Shown: positions 45,781 to 57,499, counted from the first letter of the stretch. The stretch: 64,000 bases of DNA from Spinacia oleracea (GCF_020520425.1 NC_079487.1:13191501-13255500), one strand, 5' to 3'. Numbers and translations: made by a program. Notes: generated by a model from the letters alone, not told the origin.

Positions 45781-46889
45781 AATAACAAGCTGTTGGTATT
45801 TGGGGATGTTTATGGAGCTGGTTTGCTTCCTAAACAGGTGGAGCTTGAAAAATCCCAGAATGTGGACCTTAAATTCCAAGTTCCTGATGTTGGCAAAGCG
45901 TTTCAGGTATAATTCGTAAGTTCAAGTGGTTTGGTTTGGTTAGCTTTCAAATGTGTGTGATATATAAATACTATTATATTTGACTTTCAGACTAAGATTT
46001 TAGCTTCTACTCCCTCCGTCCCAAAATTATCTTCCTGCTTTCCTAAACGAGCGTCCCAAAATTATCTTCATGTTTCTAATTTTGGCTACCAAGGTCCCCA
46101 CTTTCTCATGTACTATATTAATTAAAATTGAATTGAAAACCCCACCCATGTACTATATTCCACTTTTCCCATGTACTATATTCTATTTCACATGTACTTT
46201 ATTCCATTTTTCCATACAACTCAATCATCATTTGTACTTTATTTCACTTTTTCATGTACTATATTCCACTTTTCTTAAAATCCGTGTTTTTGGTCAAATA
46301 GGAAGATAATTATGGGACGGAGGGAGTATGTGGTTTTCGATTAATTTGTGTGAATTTATTGTTTCTTTTGCGGTTAAATTGATGGCGGTTTTGTTTCGAT
46401 TGATTAGCATTAGATAGCGAGTTCGTTTTCTAATTGGTTGAATTGATGTGTGTACTTGACTGAAAAGCTGAGTTTTTGAATCCAGAAGGAAGTGTCAAGG
46501 ACAGAATTGCTGTTAAAATCATTGAAGGGGTATTCTAATTAGCTGAATTTTCATGTTGTTATGCAGCTTATGTTTAATTGATTATGATTTACATTAGTTA
46601 GGGTCCTGCATTTAGGTAATTGAAGAACAATCGTGTTTTTCTTGCTTTATTCAATTGTATTGATTACAATTTATTTGATAATTTGTTGCAGAATTTTATT
46701 CATGATGAAGATATACGGCTTGATACGATCAAAGCTAGATGTAATTTCCTGTAATTTGAGCTCAATTTCGTTTGATTTTGCTTATAATTGATGAAATCAT
46801 GAAATGTATGTATTTTGAAAGGGTTTTTGCATTGTTACAGTTAGAAATGTCATCAAACGACATGCTGAATGGACGGAGCGACTTTCAAG
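45781..46889 (+). pseudogene. Captured three-exon fragment of an unidentified gene
   Basis: Three exon-like pieces, each between AG and GT, join in a single frame: 45781-45906 (42 codons), 46692-46740 and 46841-46889. The encoded 75 or so residues include VFGDVYGAGLLPKQVELEK, FIHDEDIRLDTIKARF and NVIKRHAEWTERLSR. The first intron contains the Stowaway MITE. The phase agreement across two introns argues for a genuine gene fragment. I do not recognise the family. Confidence 0.6.
46010..46326. mobile_element. Stowaway MITE, 317 bp
   Basis: CTCCCTCCGTCCCAAAATTAT at the left end pairs with inverted ATAATTATGGGACGGAGGGAG at the right, flanked by TA (46008-46009 and 46327-46328). It differs internally from the MITE at 20921, so it belongs to another subfamily. 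Confidence 0.95.
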
Positions 46890-47206
46890 GTATGAATTAT
46901 TCGAAATTGCTAATGTAATGTGGATAGACTGTCAAGAACTTAATTAGAGAGTTTGGTGCCCAGATGTAAGAGACTTTAATGTGCTTCTTGATCATATATG
47001 ATGGTCTTTAATCTTTAACCAAACGATTCGCACCGTTGACTTTTTCTTTCGTTGCATCGTTACATTACGTCTATTTGAATGTTTTCTGCGTCATCTATCC
47101 AGAATGGTTCCCGTAAATTTACACCATATCCATAGAAATTATAGAAATTTTCCTAATTTGTTTTTCTGCAACAAATTGTTAACCAAAGAATGATTTATCT
47201 GAACAG

Positions 47207-47319
47207 GCATTCAAAGAAGCCGATGTAGATCTAGACGGAAAGATTTGTAGATCTGAATGGCATCAATTTGTATCCAAAAATCCCCAATTGTTGAAAATAA
47301 TGACTCTCCAATATCTCAG
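47207..47319 (+). pseudogene. Captured calcineurin B-like (CBL) calcium sensor exon
   Basis: A 113-bp exon flanked by ACAG and GTATATG encodes AFKEADVDLDGKICRSEWHQ, then a segment ending PQLLKIMTLQYL. This is the last EF-hand and following helix of plant CBL proteins, which bind calcium and activate CIPK kinases. The loop has D at positions 1, 3 and 5, G at 6 and E at 12. Only this exon is present, without the N-terminal EF-hands or C-terminus. Confidence 0.82.
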
Positions 47320-47929
47320 GTATATGTGATCTACTCTCAAACTCAAAAATGTATAGTATGAAAAAAAAATGCAATCAGTATAGCTTGCCAAATATGAAAT
47401 GCATAACAGGCAAACAAAATTGAACTAGGTGGTTTGACTGCTGCTACGAGTTATACTTTTGATTTTGAGATTATGTTCTTTTAATTTTATCATGTTTTCT
47501 TTAATTATAGCTGTAATCTTTCATCCATATTCTATAGTCTTTCATTTGCATTTGAGATTTCATTTTCTGAACTACACACTATATTCATGTGGCTGCCAAA
47601 GTTGATGCCAGATTTTTCACATTTAGTTGCATAAGACCATACATGTTAGCCGCACTCTAATTCTTTCCATCTCTCTGTTTTTTTGATTAATTTTTCGATT
47701 GCTTTGAAATTTCGCCTGTCAATTGTTGTTATGGATCTGGATTTATCTTATTTTCATAGTAAATTTTAAAAAAATGTGTGCAAGTTTCGTGATTCTAGCT
47801 ATTCAACTTGCTCATTTGAGGGTTTTTAATTTTGTTGTTGATCTAATTTTCAGTAATTTACATTGAACAATGCTGATGTGTTAATTGATGTAATTAGTTT
47901 GCATCCTTCTTTGTGGATCTGACATTGTC

Positions 47930-48036
47930 TCTGTTGTGAAGAGGACTAAAGCTATCAAGGCCCGACTTGAGCAAATGGACCGCGTTACTGCTGAAAATCG
48001 CTGCCTTTCTTCTGAATTGGGTACCCCAATTGATCG
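47930..48036 (+). pseudogene. Captured plant syntaxin (SYP1-type) exon fragment
   Basis: The open segment ending at a GTAAGG donor encodes SVVKRTKAIKARLEQMDRVT, then AENRCLSS and GTPIDR. This matches the Habc-region helix and the GTPIDRTR-type motif of plasma-membrane/cell-plate syntaxins, which are SNARE proteins for vesicle fusion. The start of the exon is not clear and no SNARE or membrane segment follows. Confidence 0.78.
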
Positions 48037-48039
48037 GTA

Positions 48040-49260
48040 AGGAACACTAATCTCGAAACCAATTGGGGTTTTAATTGTTTGTAATGTTTGTTCTGCAAAA
48101 TAAATGTTGTGCTTGGTTGGTAATTGAGATGGAAGTTGATATATTTTGGCTGAAAATTGGAAGTTTTGTAGGATTTAATGTCCTGGTCAGATAAAACCAT
48201 GATCCAAATGTAGAAATTAATTGGCTTTTTCTGTATGTGTATTGGTGTATGTGAAAATTAGATTTAATGTTCTGATCTGCGATATGTTGAATCATGATCC
48301 TGGGTAATTCAATTTTGTTTTTGCTGTATTTATTGTTTGATTGTTTTATGTTGGTAATTAGATTATTTTGAATGTTTAGAGTTAGGTTGATTGATTTAGC
48401 AGCCTTCTGATAACTTCTCAGCTCACACTGGGTTAATAATTCAAGAGAGCACTGGAAAAGAGTTGCACATTCAGTGAAAAAACTGAATGATCTCTATGAT
48501 TTTATTACTCAACCCACCAAATTATCACAGCATAAAGAACAGCTAGCTGCTGAACACTGCAAACACAACAACCTGACTGGCTGCACTGACTGACTGGAAA
48601 AGCACAGCTGCTGCCTGCTGCCAATTGAAACCCACCAGAACTGTAAAGACCCTGCAGAACCTGCTCAGAAGCAAAAGCCACTAGACCAAGTTGCTGCCAC
48701 CTGACTACATTATTTCGCGCGTGCATAAATCAGGAAATTATAATCTAACTTATATATTTAGAGATTATACTTAGAATTCAGGTATATATAATGTGTTCTC
48801 TAATCTAGGAAATGCGCTCCTCAAGTTTGTACTTGAGTTTTGATTTCCTCCATTGCACCTGAGTTTTGATTTCCTCCATTGTTTCATCTTTCTTTTCTAA
48901 GGTGAGGAACCATGCATTTTCCTGAGGTTCATTTAGTTGATTTATTTTTTCTGAATTTTTGGGGATTATAACACTCAATTTATGAGTTCATTGATTAATT
49001 CATAATTTAGGAATTTTTCTGATTTTTTCGAGTTTGATCAAAATTGGAGACGCATCAAGGAGAAGGATTAACAATCCGGGAAAAAAATCTACGAGAGAAA
49101 GAAATTAAGTAATATAATGTAAATTTTGAATTGTTTTAGTTGTTTTTACTTTTTAGTACTGAATTTGAGTAAATTGTGTTTATTTCTTATTTTAAGGAAA
49201 ATCCCCACGAATTATGTAATTTGGTTTGGTTTGTGACAATATATCCATCTATCATTTTAG
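48040..49260. other. Helitron 3' interior, no recognised gene
   Basis: AT-rich intron-like DNA contains a CTGCTG/CTGACTG-rich patch at 48530-48690 on the minus-strand side. Its open frame (48505-48726) looks compositional. Two near-identical 20-bp pieces around TGAGTTTTGATTTCCTCCAT repeat at 48833 and 48863. Confidence 0.45.
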
Positions 49261-49275
49261 TTTGTGTATAATCTC

Positions 49276-49302
49276 GCACGCATCGCGTGCATATAAGACT
49301 AG
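49276..49302 (+). terminator. Helitron 3' terminal hairpin and CTAG end
   Basis: The stem GCACGC/GCGTGC has a 3-nt loop, then ATATAAGA, then CTAG. In Helitrons this hairpin acts as the stop signal for rolling-circle transposition. Confidence 0.88.
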
Positions 49303-49742
49303 TACTTGTATAAGCTCTCTATGTCATAAGCTTGTTGTATTCTGTAATCTATACTCTCTCAAGATCAATAAAACTTTCTCTCTTTGTGGACGTAGCTAAC
49401 ACATTGTTAGTGAACCACATTAATCTCTTTATTTATTTATATTATCTTTCTTGTTTTCGTTATAAAATAATAAGACGGAATTTGTATCCGATAACTCATG
49501 GACCCCATTAGGAGACCTTAATTCACGAGAACAGGAAGTAAAAAGAGGTGAACTAAAAAAAAAAATACTCCGTAAAAGTGAAGAAAGGGTTATGAAGTCG
49601 AAATCACAGGTCAGATTCTCAAATAGTAGAACCAAAAAAACAGCAGGTCAGGATTCAGGAACACAGATCAACAGAAAACACATACCCAGTGGTCCTTAAT
49701 CCTTATACAACAATCGACAACTCATTTCACCAAATTTTTGTT
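49303..49742. other. Copia LTR-like tail and intergenic DNA
   Basis: Bases 49303-49470 read like the 3' part of a Tork/Tnt1-type Copia LTR (AAGATCAATAAAACTTTCTC, then GTGGACGTAGCTAACACATT, GTGAACCAC and TTCTTGTTTTCGTTAT). No internal region follows. The Helitron probably landed in this old LTR. The rest is featureless. Confidence 0.45.
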
Positions 49743-49751
49743 TAAAAAATT

Positions 49752-51533
49752 CGGATTTTTCATGAAATACCCCCGAATTTTGGCGTAATTCACCAAATGC
49801 CCCTCGACTTTCAGAAATTCACCAAATGCCCCTCACAAATGACTTAATACCCAAAATACCCTTACTAATGATGCGCCGTTAGTCCTCCGTTAACCTAATT
49901 TTCAAATTCACCAAATACCCCTATTTTAATACTTATTTCACCAAATACCCTTATTCAGAAACTTAATTCACCAAATACCAATAACTTAAAATTACTCATT
50001 TTGATGCTCAACGGCTAGTTTTTGTGTTTGAAAATTAGCTGTTGCTTATTGTTTGCTTATAAATACTCTTTTTCTGACGGTTTATTGTAGTTTTCCTATT
50101 ATTTTGTTAATTTCATATCATTTTTGTCATGAGTTTTCTTTCAAAATCATCATCCACACCCAATGAGTCCACATATGTAAGAGTCCCAAATAAATTTTGT
50201 TATCATGGGAGAAAATTTGACATCCGAATATCTGATACAACACTCAATCTGAAGCTCCGGTACAACACTAAAACGGAAAACACTCCTAAAAACACCTCAA
50301 AACGTCGCAACTCTTCAAGAAAATAGCTACTTCTTTTGAACCTTATTCTTTATGTGACCAATTAATTATATTTACCACGCAATCGGAAGGTATTCCTTTT
50401 TCAATATGGGAAATATCTTTAACATATGCAAACAGATTAAAAATAAAGCTCTTATTAATTTTATTCTAACGCATATGTTCCAGCTACCTCGGCTTCTATT
50501 GCTTCCATGCCACATATTTAACGTTAACTCCCTTTTGTCTCCTGTCTCTACTGCCTCCAAACATCTTTCTTCAATCTCCTAACTTTCTCTCAACCTTACA
50601 GTCGAGGCATAAAGGTTTTCCCACTTTTCTTTTGAGCTAGGTCCTATTGACATGGTCAGATTTATGGACAAATGTCTATTTTTGGATTTGAGGGAACAAG
50701 AAAAAAAAATGAAACTAAGGTATGTTCCAAAGCTCATGAACCAGTGAAAAAACATGAATCTTGGCACAAAGATTTGCCTCCAAACTCAAGATTTTCACAT
50801 CATGAATCCAAGTTGAAATCGAGGTTGTGATAAAAATGTATGTGTTATTGAACTTGATTTCTTAGTTACTTTACCATTCGGACAATAAGAAAATTAAGGT
50901 GTTAGCTTTAGATTGAATTACTTCAGCTTCACTTACATAAGATCCCTTTGAAAATGGGGTTTTTTGGCCTTTTGCTCTGCTAAAGTGCATTGTCTTTACT
51001 GGATGAGGCCTGAACTTATTGGATCATAATTGAAACTTACTGAGTGTTGTATCGGAGCCTCAGATGGAAATTTCCTCCCATAATATTAGAAATTGTTTGG
51101 GACTCTTACATATGTGGATTCATGGGTGTGGATGATGATTTTGAAAGAAAACTCATGACAAAAATGATATGAAATTAACAAAACAATAGAAAAACTACAA
51201 TAAATAGTCAGAAAAGGGGTTTTTATAAGCAAACAATAAGCAACGGCTAATTTTCAAACATAAAAACTAGCCGCTGAGCATCAAAATGGGTAATTTTAAG
51301 TTATGTGTATTTGGTGAATTAAGTTTCAGAATAGGGGTATTATATGAAATAAGTAATAAAATAGGGGTATTTGGTGAATTTAAAAATTAGGCTAACGGAG
51401 GACTAACGGCGCGTCATTAGTAAGGGTATTTTGGGTATTAAGTCATTTGTGAGGGGCATTTGGTGAATTTCTGAAAGTCGAGAGGCATTTGGTGAATTAC
51501 GCCATAATTCGGGGGTATTTCATGAAAAATCCG
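49752..51533. mobile_element. Non-autonomous long-TIR MULE, 1782 bp
   Basis: Termini CGGATTTTTCATGAAATAC (left) and its inverted copy (right) extend into inverted arms of roughly 490 bp each (about 49752-50250 and 51050-51533). The arms contain repeated CACCAAATACCCC motifs. A perfect 9-bp duplication TAAAAAATT flanks it (49743-49751 and 51534-51542), the Mutator hallmark. No transposase is present. The arms carry decayed ORFs. It sits in the immediate upstream region of the MYB-CC gene. Confidence 0.93.
50129..50326 (+). pseudogene. Decayed GRF-type zinc-finger-like ORF in MULE arm
   Basis: The 65-codon ORF begins with a serine-rich start and a C-HGRKFDIRISDTTLN block. This resembles the start of plant GRF-zinc-finger small proteins, whose core is a cysteine, H/C, GR, and a later PGRRFY.C motif. 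The later cysteines are missing. The opposite arm carries an inverted, also broken, copy near 51050-51160. Assignment is by pattern only. Confidence 0.4.
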
Positions 51534-51542
51534 TAAAAAATT

Positions 51543-51825
51543 CCTCAATTTGGCAATTTCCCCATCAGATTTTCCTTTTTTTTCACTCAATCTCCAAAAA
51601 AGCAAACACAAAACAAAATTAAAAACCCCAACTCACTTTCTCAGCTTCTCTCTCTTTCTCATATTCTCCCCTTTTATCTCTCTCTTTCTCTCAAACTCGA
51701 ACTCAACTGTTACTTTCAAAGTTTCAACCTTTTTGCACAAATTCCCAATCTTTTTTCCTTTTTTCCAATTTCTTTTTTCACGAGTGGAAATTAAGAACTT
51801 TCATCTGGGTTATCTTCAATTTTTG
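51543..51825 (+). promoter_or_regulatory. Proximal promoter / CT-rich 5' UTR of MYB-CC gene
   Basis: The 283 bp between the MULE duplication and the start codon are rich in TCTCTC and TTTC tracts (51636-51700), typical of plant 5' leaders. I see no clear TATA box. The frame is open upstream of the ATG but has no in-frame ATG, so 51826 is the first start. Confidence 0.55.
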
Positions 51826-54800
51826 ATGTATCCAAGATTTATTCAACCCCATCACCATAATCCTCAGCACCAGCAACAACAACAGCAGCAGCAGCAGCTT
51901 CATGAGTCTTTGAGTGTAATGGCGGGTCCCATTGATGAGATTCATCAAGTGGGTCCCACTTCTACTTCTGCCGGCGGAGGGGACCCACGTCTTGTGTTGA
52001 CTTCCGATCCTAAACCGCGTCTCCGGTGGACTGCTGACCTCCATGAACGCTTTGTTGACGCTGTCACTCAGCTTGGCGGGCCCAACAGTTAGTTCTTTCT
52101 TTCTCCCTTTTTCTTAAAAAAAAAAAAAATTGTTGCTGGATCTGATAAAATGTTGTGTTAATACTATGATTTTATGTGTGTTTTTAACTTCTTTTGTGGA
52201 TTTTAAGGTTTGTTGATTTGCTGTGCATTTATTACTCTGGGTAGTTTGACCTGTTTTTATGTTTTTGTAATTATTATGGGCTTCTTTTTATTCGAGTAGT
52301 TTTGTTTGTCTGTTGCTATTTATTGTGTAAATGGGTTGATTTTGTTTCTTGGAATAAATATGACAGTGTGAAAGGGGCTAAATGTGGTGGGTAATATTGG
52401 TTTTTTTGGGCGTAGACTGTAGAGATGTAGACGGAATTCGACACTTTAAGTCACTAAGCAACTGTTAATTTTGCAATGGGTTTACACTTTAATGTGTTGT
52501 TCTGTCATAGTTTCGTCTGAAGCCAATAAGTTAAGTGTTAGAGCACATAGAATCATAGGTTTTATTGTTATCAACAGGAATGATTCTTGGATACCAAATT
52601 TGGATACCGAATTTGTGGAGTTGCTATTTTTGGAGGTTAGAGTGGGTGGAATAATGTGGAGTTGGTTATTGTTATAAACTTATAGTAATGTCTTCATATG
52701 TGATTATAAAGAGAGAAGGATTCTTCGGTGTTCTTTCTATATTTGAGTGTCGTCTACTCAGCTAGATGCTTAAGGAGTAATTATTTGTGCTTCATAATTT
52801 GGGTTTCTCTCTTATTGGTTGATTAAAAATTGTTAAAATTTCTGCATAAATGATATAGAGGCTAACCGAGACTTTATTGAAGCAATGAGTAAAAGACGGA
52901 GTCATGCACTTGTGGTTGTTTGCTGCCTGTAGAATTTGTGTATATGAGAAAGGATGTTATGAATTGACAACGAAGCTGAGTACAGTTTTGGGAATTTCCT
53001 TTGACATGCTTAAATACAACGTTCCACCGTGCGTTTCAGGGGAAGCTATGCTTTTGGGAGTTTGCAAATTGCAACAAAATTAGGAAGTTTAATTTGTTCA
53101 TTAGGATATGCAACTGAGAGTTCTGGTAATGCATGTATGGATGTATGGATATGAGGGATATTTAGTTTGGTATAGCAAATTGTAGCTGAGGCTAGTGCAG
53201 TTGGATTTACACTGCTATCTAACCTGGAAAAAAAAAGACATTATATGGATATGAGGGATATTTAGTTTGGTTATAATTTTGTTTTCCAAATTGTATCCCT
53301 ACTATCTTGGCAAGACCTTTATTCGTTTTTGTCTCCATTAGCCGGATGATAATAATGTCCTTCATTTTTTGTGTTTCTTATACATGTGTGAACATGATTT
53401 ATCTGTGCAGAAGCTACACCTAAGGCGATAATGCGGACAATGGGTGTGAAGGGATTAACACTTTTCCATTTGAAAAGTCATCTTCAGGTTTAAATTTGTT
53501 CCATAACTATTTTCTCCAAATGTAATTACCAGTTAAATTAAACGCAACCAATGATCAACCTGCAGGAAAGTTTCTAATTGGTAATTCCTTTTTGTTAATT
53601 AACAGAAATACAGACTAGGTAAGCAATCCGGGAAGGATATGGGTGAGGCTCCAAAAGATGGTGCGTGTTACACTAAAATTACTTTTATAAACTTGAAGAT
53701 GGCATCATATGCAACATCTCATGCCGTAAAACAAAGTTCCTCGGTTTTTTCTTTTAATCAAAATTCTTCTTTTTCTTATTTCGTATGTACAAGTGAAATT
53801 TCTTGCTTGATTTGCTCATCTTTTTATGAGAGGTAAACAAGATTGCTAGTGCACCTTGGCCAAATTGACTGCTCGTTTGGTACAAGGTCATGAAGTTGAG
53901 GGGGAAGTAATGAACTTGTATGCCATTTTCGTTATCAATACCTTAATTTGTAACTTTGTACAAACGAGTTGGCAAGTAGTCTGTTGGTTCACATCCTACT
54001 AGGTTCCATATCTGTGTTCCCCCACCCCCCAATTCCCAACCCTACATAAACAGAAAGTTATTTTATCCTGCAATAACGAGTTTAAAAGAGCTACAACTTC
54101 TTTTAATGTGAAAATCCATAACTAGAACAAAAGTATCGGTCAACAGTATATTTTAAAGTATTTATCTTAGAAGAACACTTTGCTCTCATTAGTCATTACT
54201 GATATCTACGATTCTGAACGAAGGGATCTCGGGTTCATACCATTTGGAAAGCCCTCGCACAAGTAATTCTTCTTCAAGCTTGCCAACATCTGACATGGAT
54301 GAGTAAGAATTTGTGAATCTCATTTTTTATTTATGGCTTTCTTAGATTTTTTTATTTATTTTTACTCTTAAAAACATCTAGTATTTGCTAACACTCTGGT
54401 GAATTGGGCTTGAGAAGGGGTTTTAAGGTTAAGGAGGCATTAAGAACTCAGATGGAGGTGCAGACTAAACTACATTTGCAGGTTGAGGTATGGAAATTCA
54501 TCGATTCTAGAAACTTAATACCTGAAATTTATTTGTTTGAATGTATTGGGACTTGGCTTAACGTATTTGAACTTAATTTTCCTGAAACTTAATTTCATTA
54601 AAGTAAAAAGAACAAACCTTTGAATTGATCAGTTTGTTTATTTGTTTACTTATTGTAGGCAGAGAAGCACTTACAGCTACGCCAGGATGCAGAAAGAAGA
54701 TATATGGCGATGCTTGAGAGAGCTTGTAAGATTCTTGCAGAACAACTTATGGGGGTTGCAATTGCAGAAAATCACGCGCAGACACTTCAAGGTCAGGCAT

Positions 54801-54844
54801 CTGAAACTATTTTACCCTTTACAAACTCGCACACTACTGAGTAG
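51826..54844 (+). CDS. MYB-CC (G2-like, PHR1-LIKE type) transcription factor
   Basis: Six exons by my splicing: 51826-52087, 53411-53487, 53606-53660, 54224-54302, 54418-54487, 54659-54844. They total 729 bp, 242 residues, with all junctions in phase at AG/GT. Order: a His/Gln-rich N-terminus (residues 9-25), then a single MYB-like domain starting PRLRWTADLHERFVDAV and containing LTLFHLKSHLQKYRLGK. A Ser-rich linker follows (ISGSYHLESP). Last is a coiled coil with the MYB-CC LHLQVEAEKHLQLR block and RRYMAMLERACKILAEQL. The family binds DNA as dimers (P1BS-type sites GNATATNC in PHR1) in the nucleus and often controls phosphate-starvation responses. The exact orthologue is uncertain, possibly the PHL11-like branch. 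No defect is seen. Confidence 0.92.
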
Positions 54845-55252
54845 GATTTCACGGTCCTAATAAAGTGATGAGTGCAATGCTGAAAGCTGCTTGACATGAA
54901 CTACCACTGTGTTTGAGGTTTTCAGAGTGATTTGATTTCTAGCTAAAGTGGAGCAAAAGGGTAACAACTCTGGGATTGAATCATTGTGAAAATTGGATTT
55001 TGTTTGGGAAAGACAACCTGCTACAACTATGACATATCTTCATTTATACAAGTTGATGGATCGAGTTTGCATTTCAGATCTCTGAAGTTGTAATTACACT
55101 CATTGAGTCATCAGCAAAGTTCTAGAGGGGTGCTGATTTGTGTATTTCTTCTGTCAACTTTGCTGCATGTGACACACTTCTGCCCTGAAGAACAACAACA
55201 GACAATCTGTAGGGCAAATCAAATTTGCTTGTAAATTTTTATTACTAATGTT
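54845..55252 (+). other. Probable 3' UTR of MYB-CC gene
   Basis: The sequence downstream of TAG has no coding content. Plant-like polyadenylation-rich sequence (TTGTAAATTTTTATTACTAATG) lies near 55230-55250. The limit is a guess. Confidence 0.45.
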
Positions 55253-55688
55253 TCTAACATGGAGATGCATCTACATCTCCTTTTATTTGTTTCGAGGAAG
55301 TAAGTATAAACCCTACACTACACCGTGTGTGGACTCTTTTAAGTCCACATGCAACCTTTTTCCTTCTCAAAGTTCTCCTTATTCGGTCAAGGAAACCCCT
55401 ACAATCACCCCGTTTTCTCCTTTTCGTGCCTTGTGTGGGTTGCCAAATACCAATTCCCGGTGTAGTAGGCCGATTGTTCAAGAGAGGCCGATTGTTCAAG
55501 GGCCTTAGATTTCCTAGTGATGTCAATATATTACTAGTGTTAGTGTTAACATTTCATTTTCTGATTTTACTTTTAGCTAAATGGTTAATTATTGCTTATG
55601 ATTGATGTCTATCCTTCATTAGTTCAAGTGATATGTAATGATTGATGAGCATTTGATTTTTTATGTTGGGTCTGTTTTTGTTCTGTTA
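55253..55688. other. Intergenic, no recognised feature
   Basis: Short open frames on both strands overlap each other at 55254-55605 without recognisable motifs. A 19-bp direct repeat (AGGCCGATTGTTCAAG type) is at 55467 and 55485. Confidence 0.4.
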
Positions 55689-56442
55689 TTGGCCCTGTTT
55701 GGTTAGGAGTTGTTAGTTGTTAGCTGATAGCTGGTTTGACTAGCTGTTAGCGGTTAGCTGTTTGCATTAGCTGATTTGACTAGCTGGTTTCATTAGCTGT
55801 TTGTGTAAAAGTGTTTGGTAAATTAGCTGATAGCTGTTAGCTGTTTAATATGTAAAATGACCATTAAGGACATTGACATACTTTGTTTCTTATTAATATT
55901 AAACAAATATTTTATTGTGTTAATTTTTTCTCTATATATTTTTCTAATAAACATTGACTAAATAAAATAAATTTATTTTTTAAAATTATTCTTTATTTTA
56001 ATTTTTTAATAATATATATTTTTCAAATAGATAAATATTACTAACGAAATTTTAAGCATGATTGCAATATACTTCAATTGCTTCAAAGTACTAATATAAA
56101 ATTTATTACAACAAAAAACGAATCTAGTAAATATGGTGAAATGAAAAAGAAAGTGTGAGTAATGTTTTTAGGAGAAAAATATGCAAGGTACAAAGGTTGA
56201 TAGTGGTTTAATAATAATAGGCAATAGTAGGACAAAATAGTCATTTTCATCCACTTTCTCAAACCTCTAATTGCAAAAAGCTCCTATATTGAGCTTTTTG
56301 AAAAATAGCTTTTCACCCCAAAACTTTCTTCCAATCCTCTCCTAACCAAACACTCTCAATTAGCTTTTTCTAAAGGTCAAACCTCTAATTCACCCCAAAA
56401 AGCTCTTTTCCCCTCAAACCTCTCCTAACCAAACACCCCCAA
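55689..56442. mobile_element. MITE-like element with TGTTTGGTTAGGAG termini
   Basis: The left end TTGGCCCTGTTTGGTTAGGAG and inverted right end TTGGGGGTGTTTGGTTAGGAG form imperfect terminal repeats. The interior has TAGCTG repeats (55710-55850) and AT-rich DNA. This type of terminus is common in plant hAT or PIF/Harbinger MITEs. I could not define the target duplication. No coding capacity. Confidence 0.65.
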
Positions 56443-57499
56443 TTATGTTTATGTTCAGCTAATAGTTACGCAGTATATTTGCTCTTTGCTCATTTTTCAT
56501 CAACATGAAAGTAATGCGGATTTCTCCAAATGGGTTTGCACCCATTCAAGTAGTCAACCGACCCTTTCGGTTTCAGGCCACATGGCTCTCCATTGAGAAT
56601 TTTCAAGAGTTTGTTAGTACTAAATCTCTACACTTTAAAAAGTGGGAGATAAGTTACTCTTCTTTATGAACCAATTGTTTATTTTACTTCTCTACACTCC
56701 CTATGTACCAATTGTTTATTTTACTTCATTTTAACTAATTATACTAATTTCATTTTAACTAATTTGTCAACTACCTTTATTAAGGGCAATAGTCTTATTG
56801 AGACCTTTTTTTTTTTTTGACGGCTTATTGAGACCTTAATATAAACACTTCACTGCATATTTCTTAGAATCTTAGGTACTCACTCAACTCATACTCCTTA
56901 GTCTGATAATCTTGCTCCTACGTACGAAGTATATTTAGAGTTAGGTACATGTACCAAATGTCTTTTTTTTTTTTACTAACTTTATCGGTTTTGTTTATTT
57001 ACGATTTAGTTCAACCGATCGATAAGAAAAAAAATCAATTCTGAGTACACCTAACTATAAATATAATTAGGAACAAAATAAATTTCTCACATACGTTTGC
57101 ATGTCATTTTTTATTCAAATGAAATGTAGAACATGTACTGTATATAGTATGTTTCGAATATCCAACTTGTCAAATCTTTTTTTTGAAAAGGAAAAGTACT
57201 ATATCCTAATTTATCTAAGGTAATAAAACTTAGAACATATACTAAGTATCAGGGGAGTTCAATTTCCGGATATTGGATCTGATCCGACCTGAAATTTCGG
57301 GATCGGAAAAATGTGACCCGGATCCAATCCGAACGTTTGGGATACAATAAATTTTTGGATCGAATACCCGAAAATCCAAAATCGATCTGAATTAAAAAAA
57401 AAAATAATGGGGTGCTAGAACACCATTGGTGGCAAATTTGAAATTTCCAGCCACACTGCGCGCAACGCGCGCTGCCAACTACTAGTGGAATAAAAAAGG
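56443..57499. other. Intergenic, no recognised feature
   Basis: AT-rich. A near-duplicated segment around ACCAATTGTTTATTTTACTTC is at 56671 and 56707. A short patch at 57258-57390 of GGATC/GATCCGA motifs is simple in composition. No ORF or RNA gene seen. Confidence 0.5.

Larger units (their letters stand above)
44802..49302 (+). mobile_element. Non-autonomous Helitron carrying gene fragments
   Basis: The 5' end TCTCTATTATATAAG follows an A (44801). The 3' end has a 6-bp hairpin GCACGC-ATC-GCGTGC (49276-49290), an 8-bp spacer and CTAG (49299-49302), followed by T. This is the Helitron signature: 5' TC, 3' hairpin then CTRR, insertion between A and T without duplication. Inside there is no RepHel. 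Instead exon pieces of at least three different genes lie on the same strand. Helitrons commonly capture gene pieces by rolling-circle replication. A Stowaway MITE inserted later (46010-46326). Confidence 0.88.

Noticed and set aside
50372..50767. Minus-strand ORFs in the centre of the MULE as a possible transposase
   Set aside because: They are only about 60 codons each, with no MULE transposase DDE or zinc-finger pattern.
51550..51825. Upstream extension of the MYB-CC reading frame
   Set aside because: The frame is open but contains no ATG before 51826, and the sequence is a CT-rich leader. The extension would need a non-ATG start.
55253..55605. Three overlapping ORFs of 86-92 codons after the MYB-CC gene
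   Set aside because: They overlap on opposite strands, have no motif and no splice or UTR context, and are likely chance.
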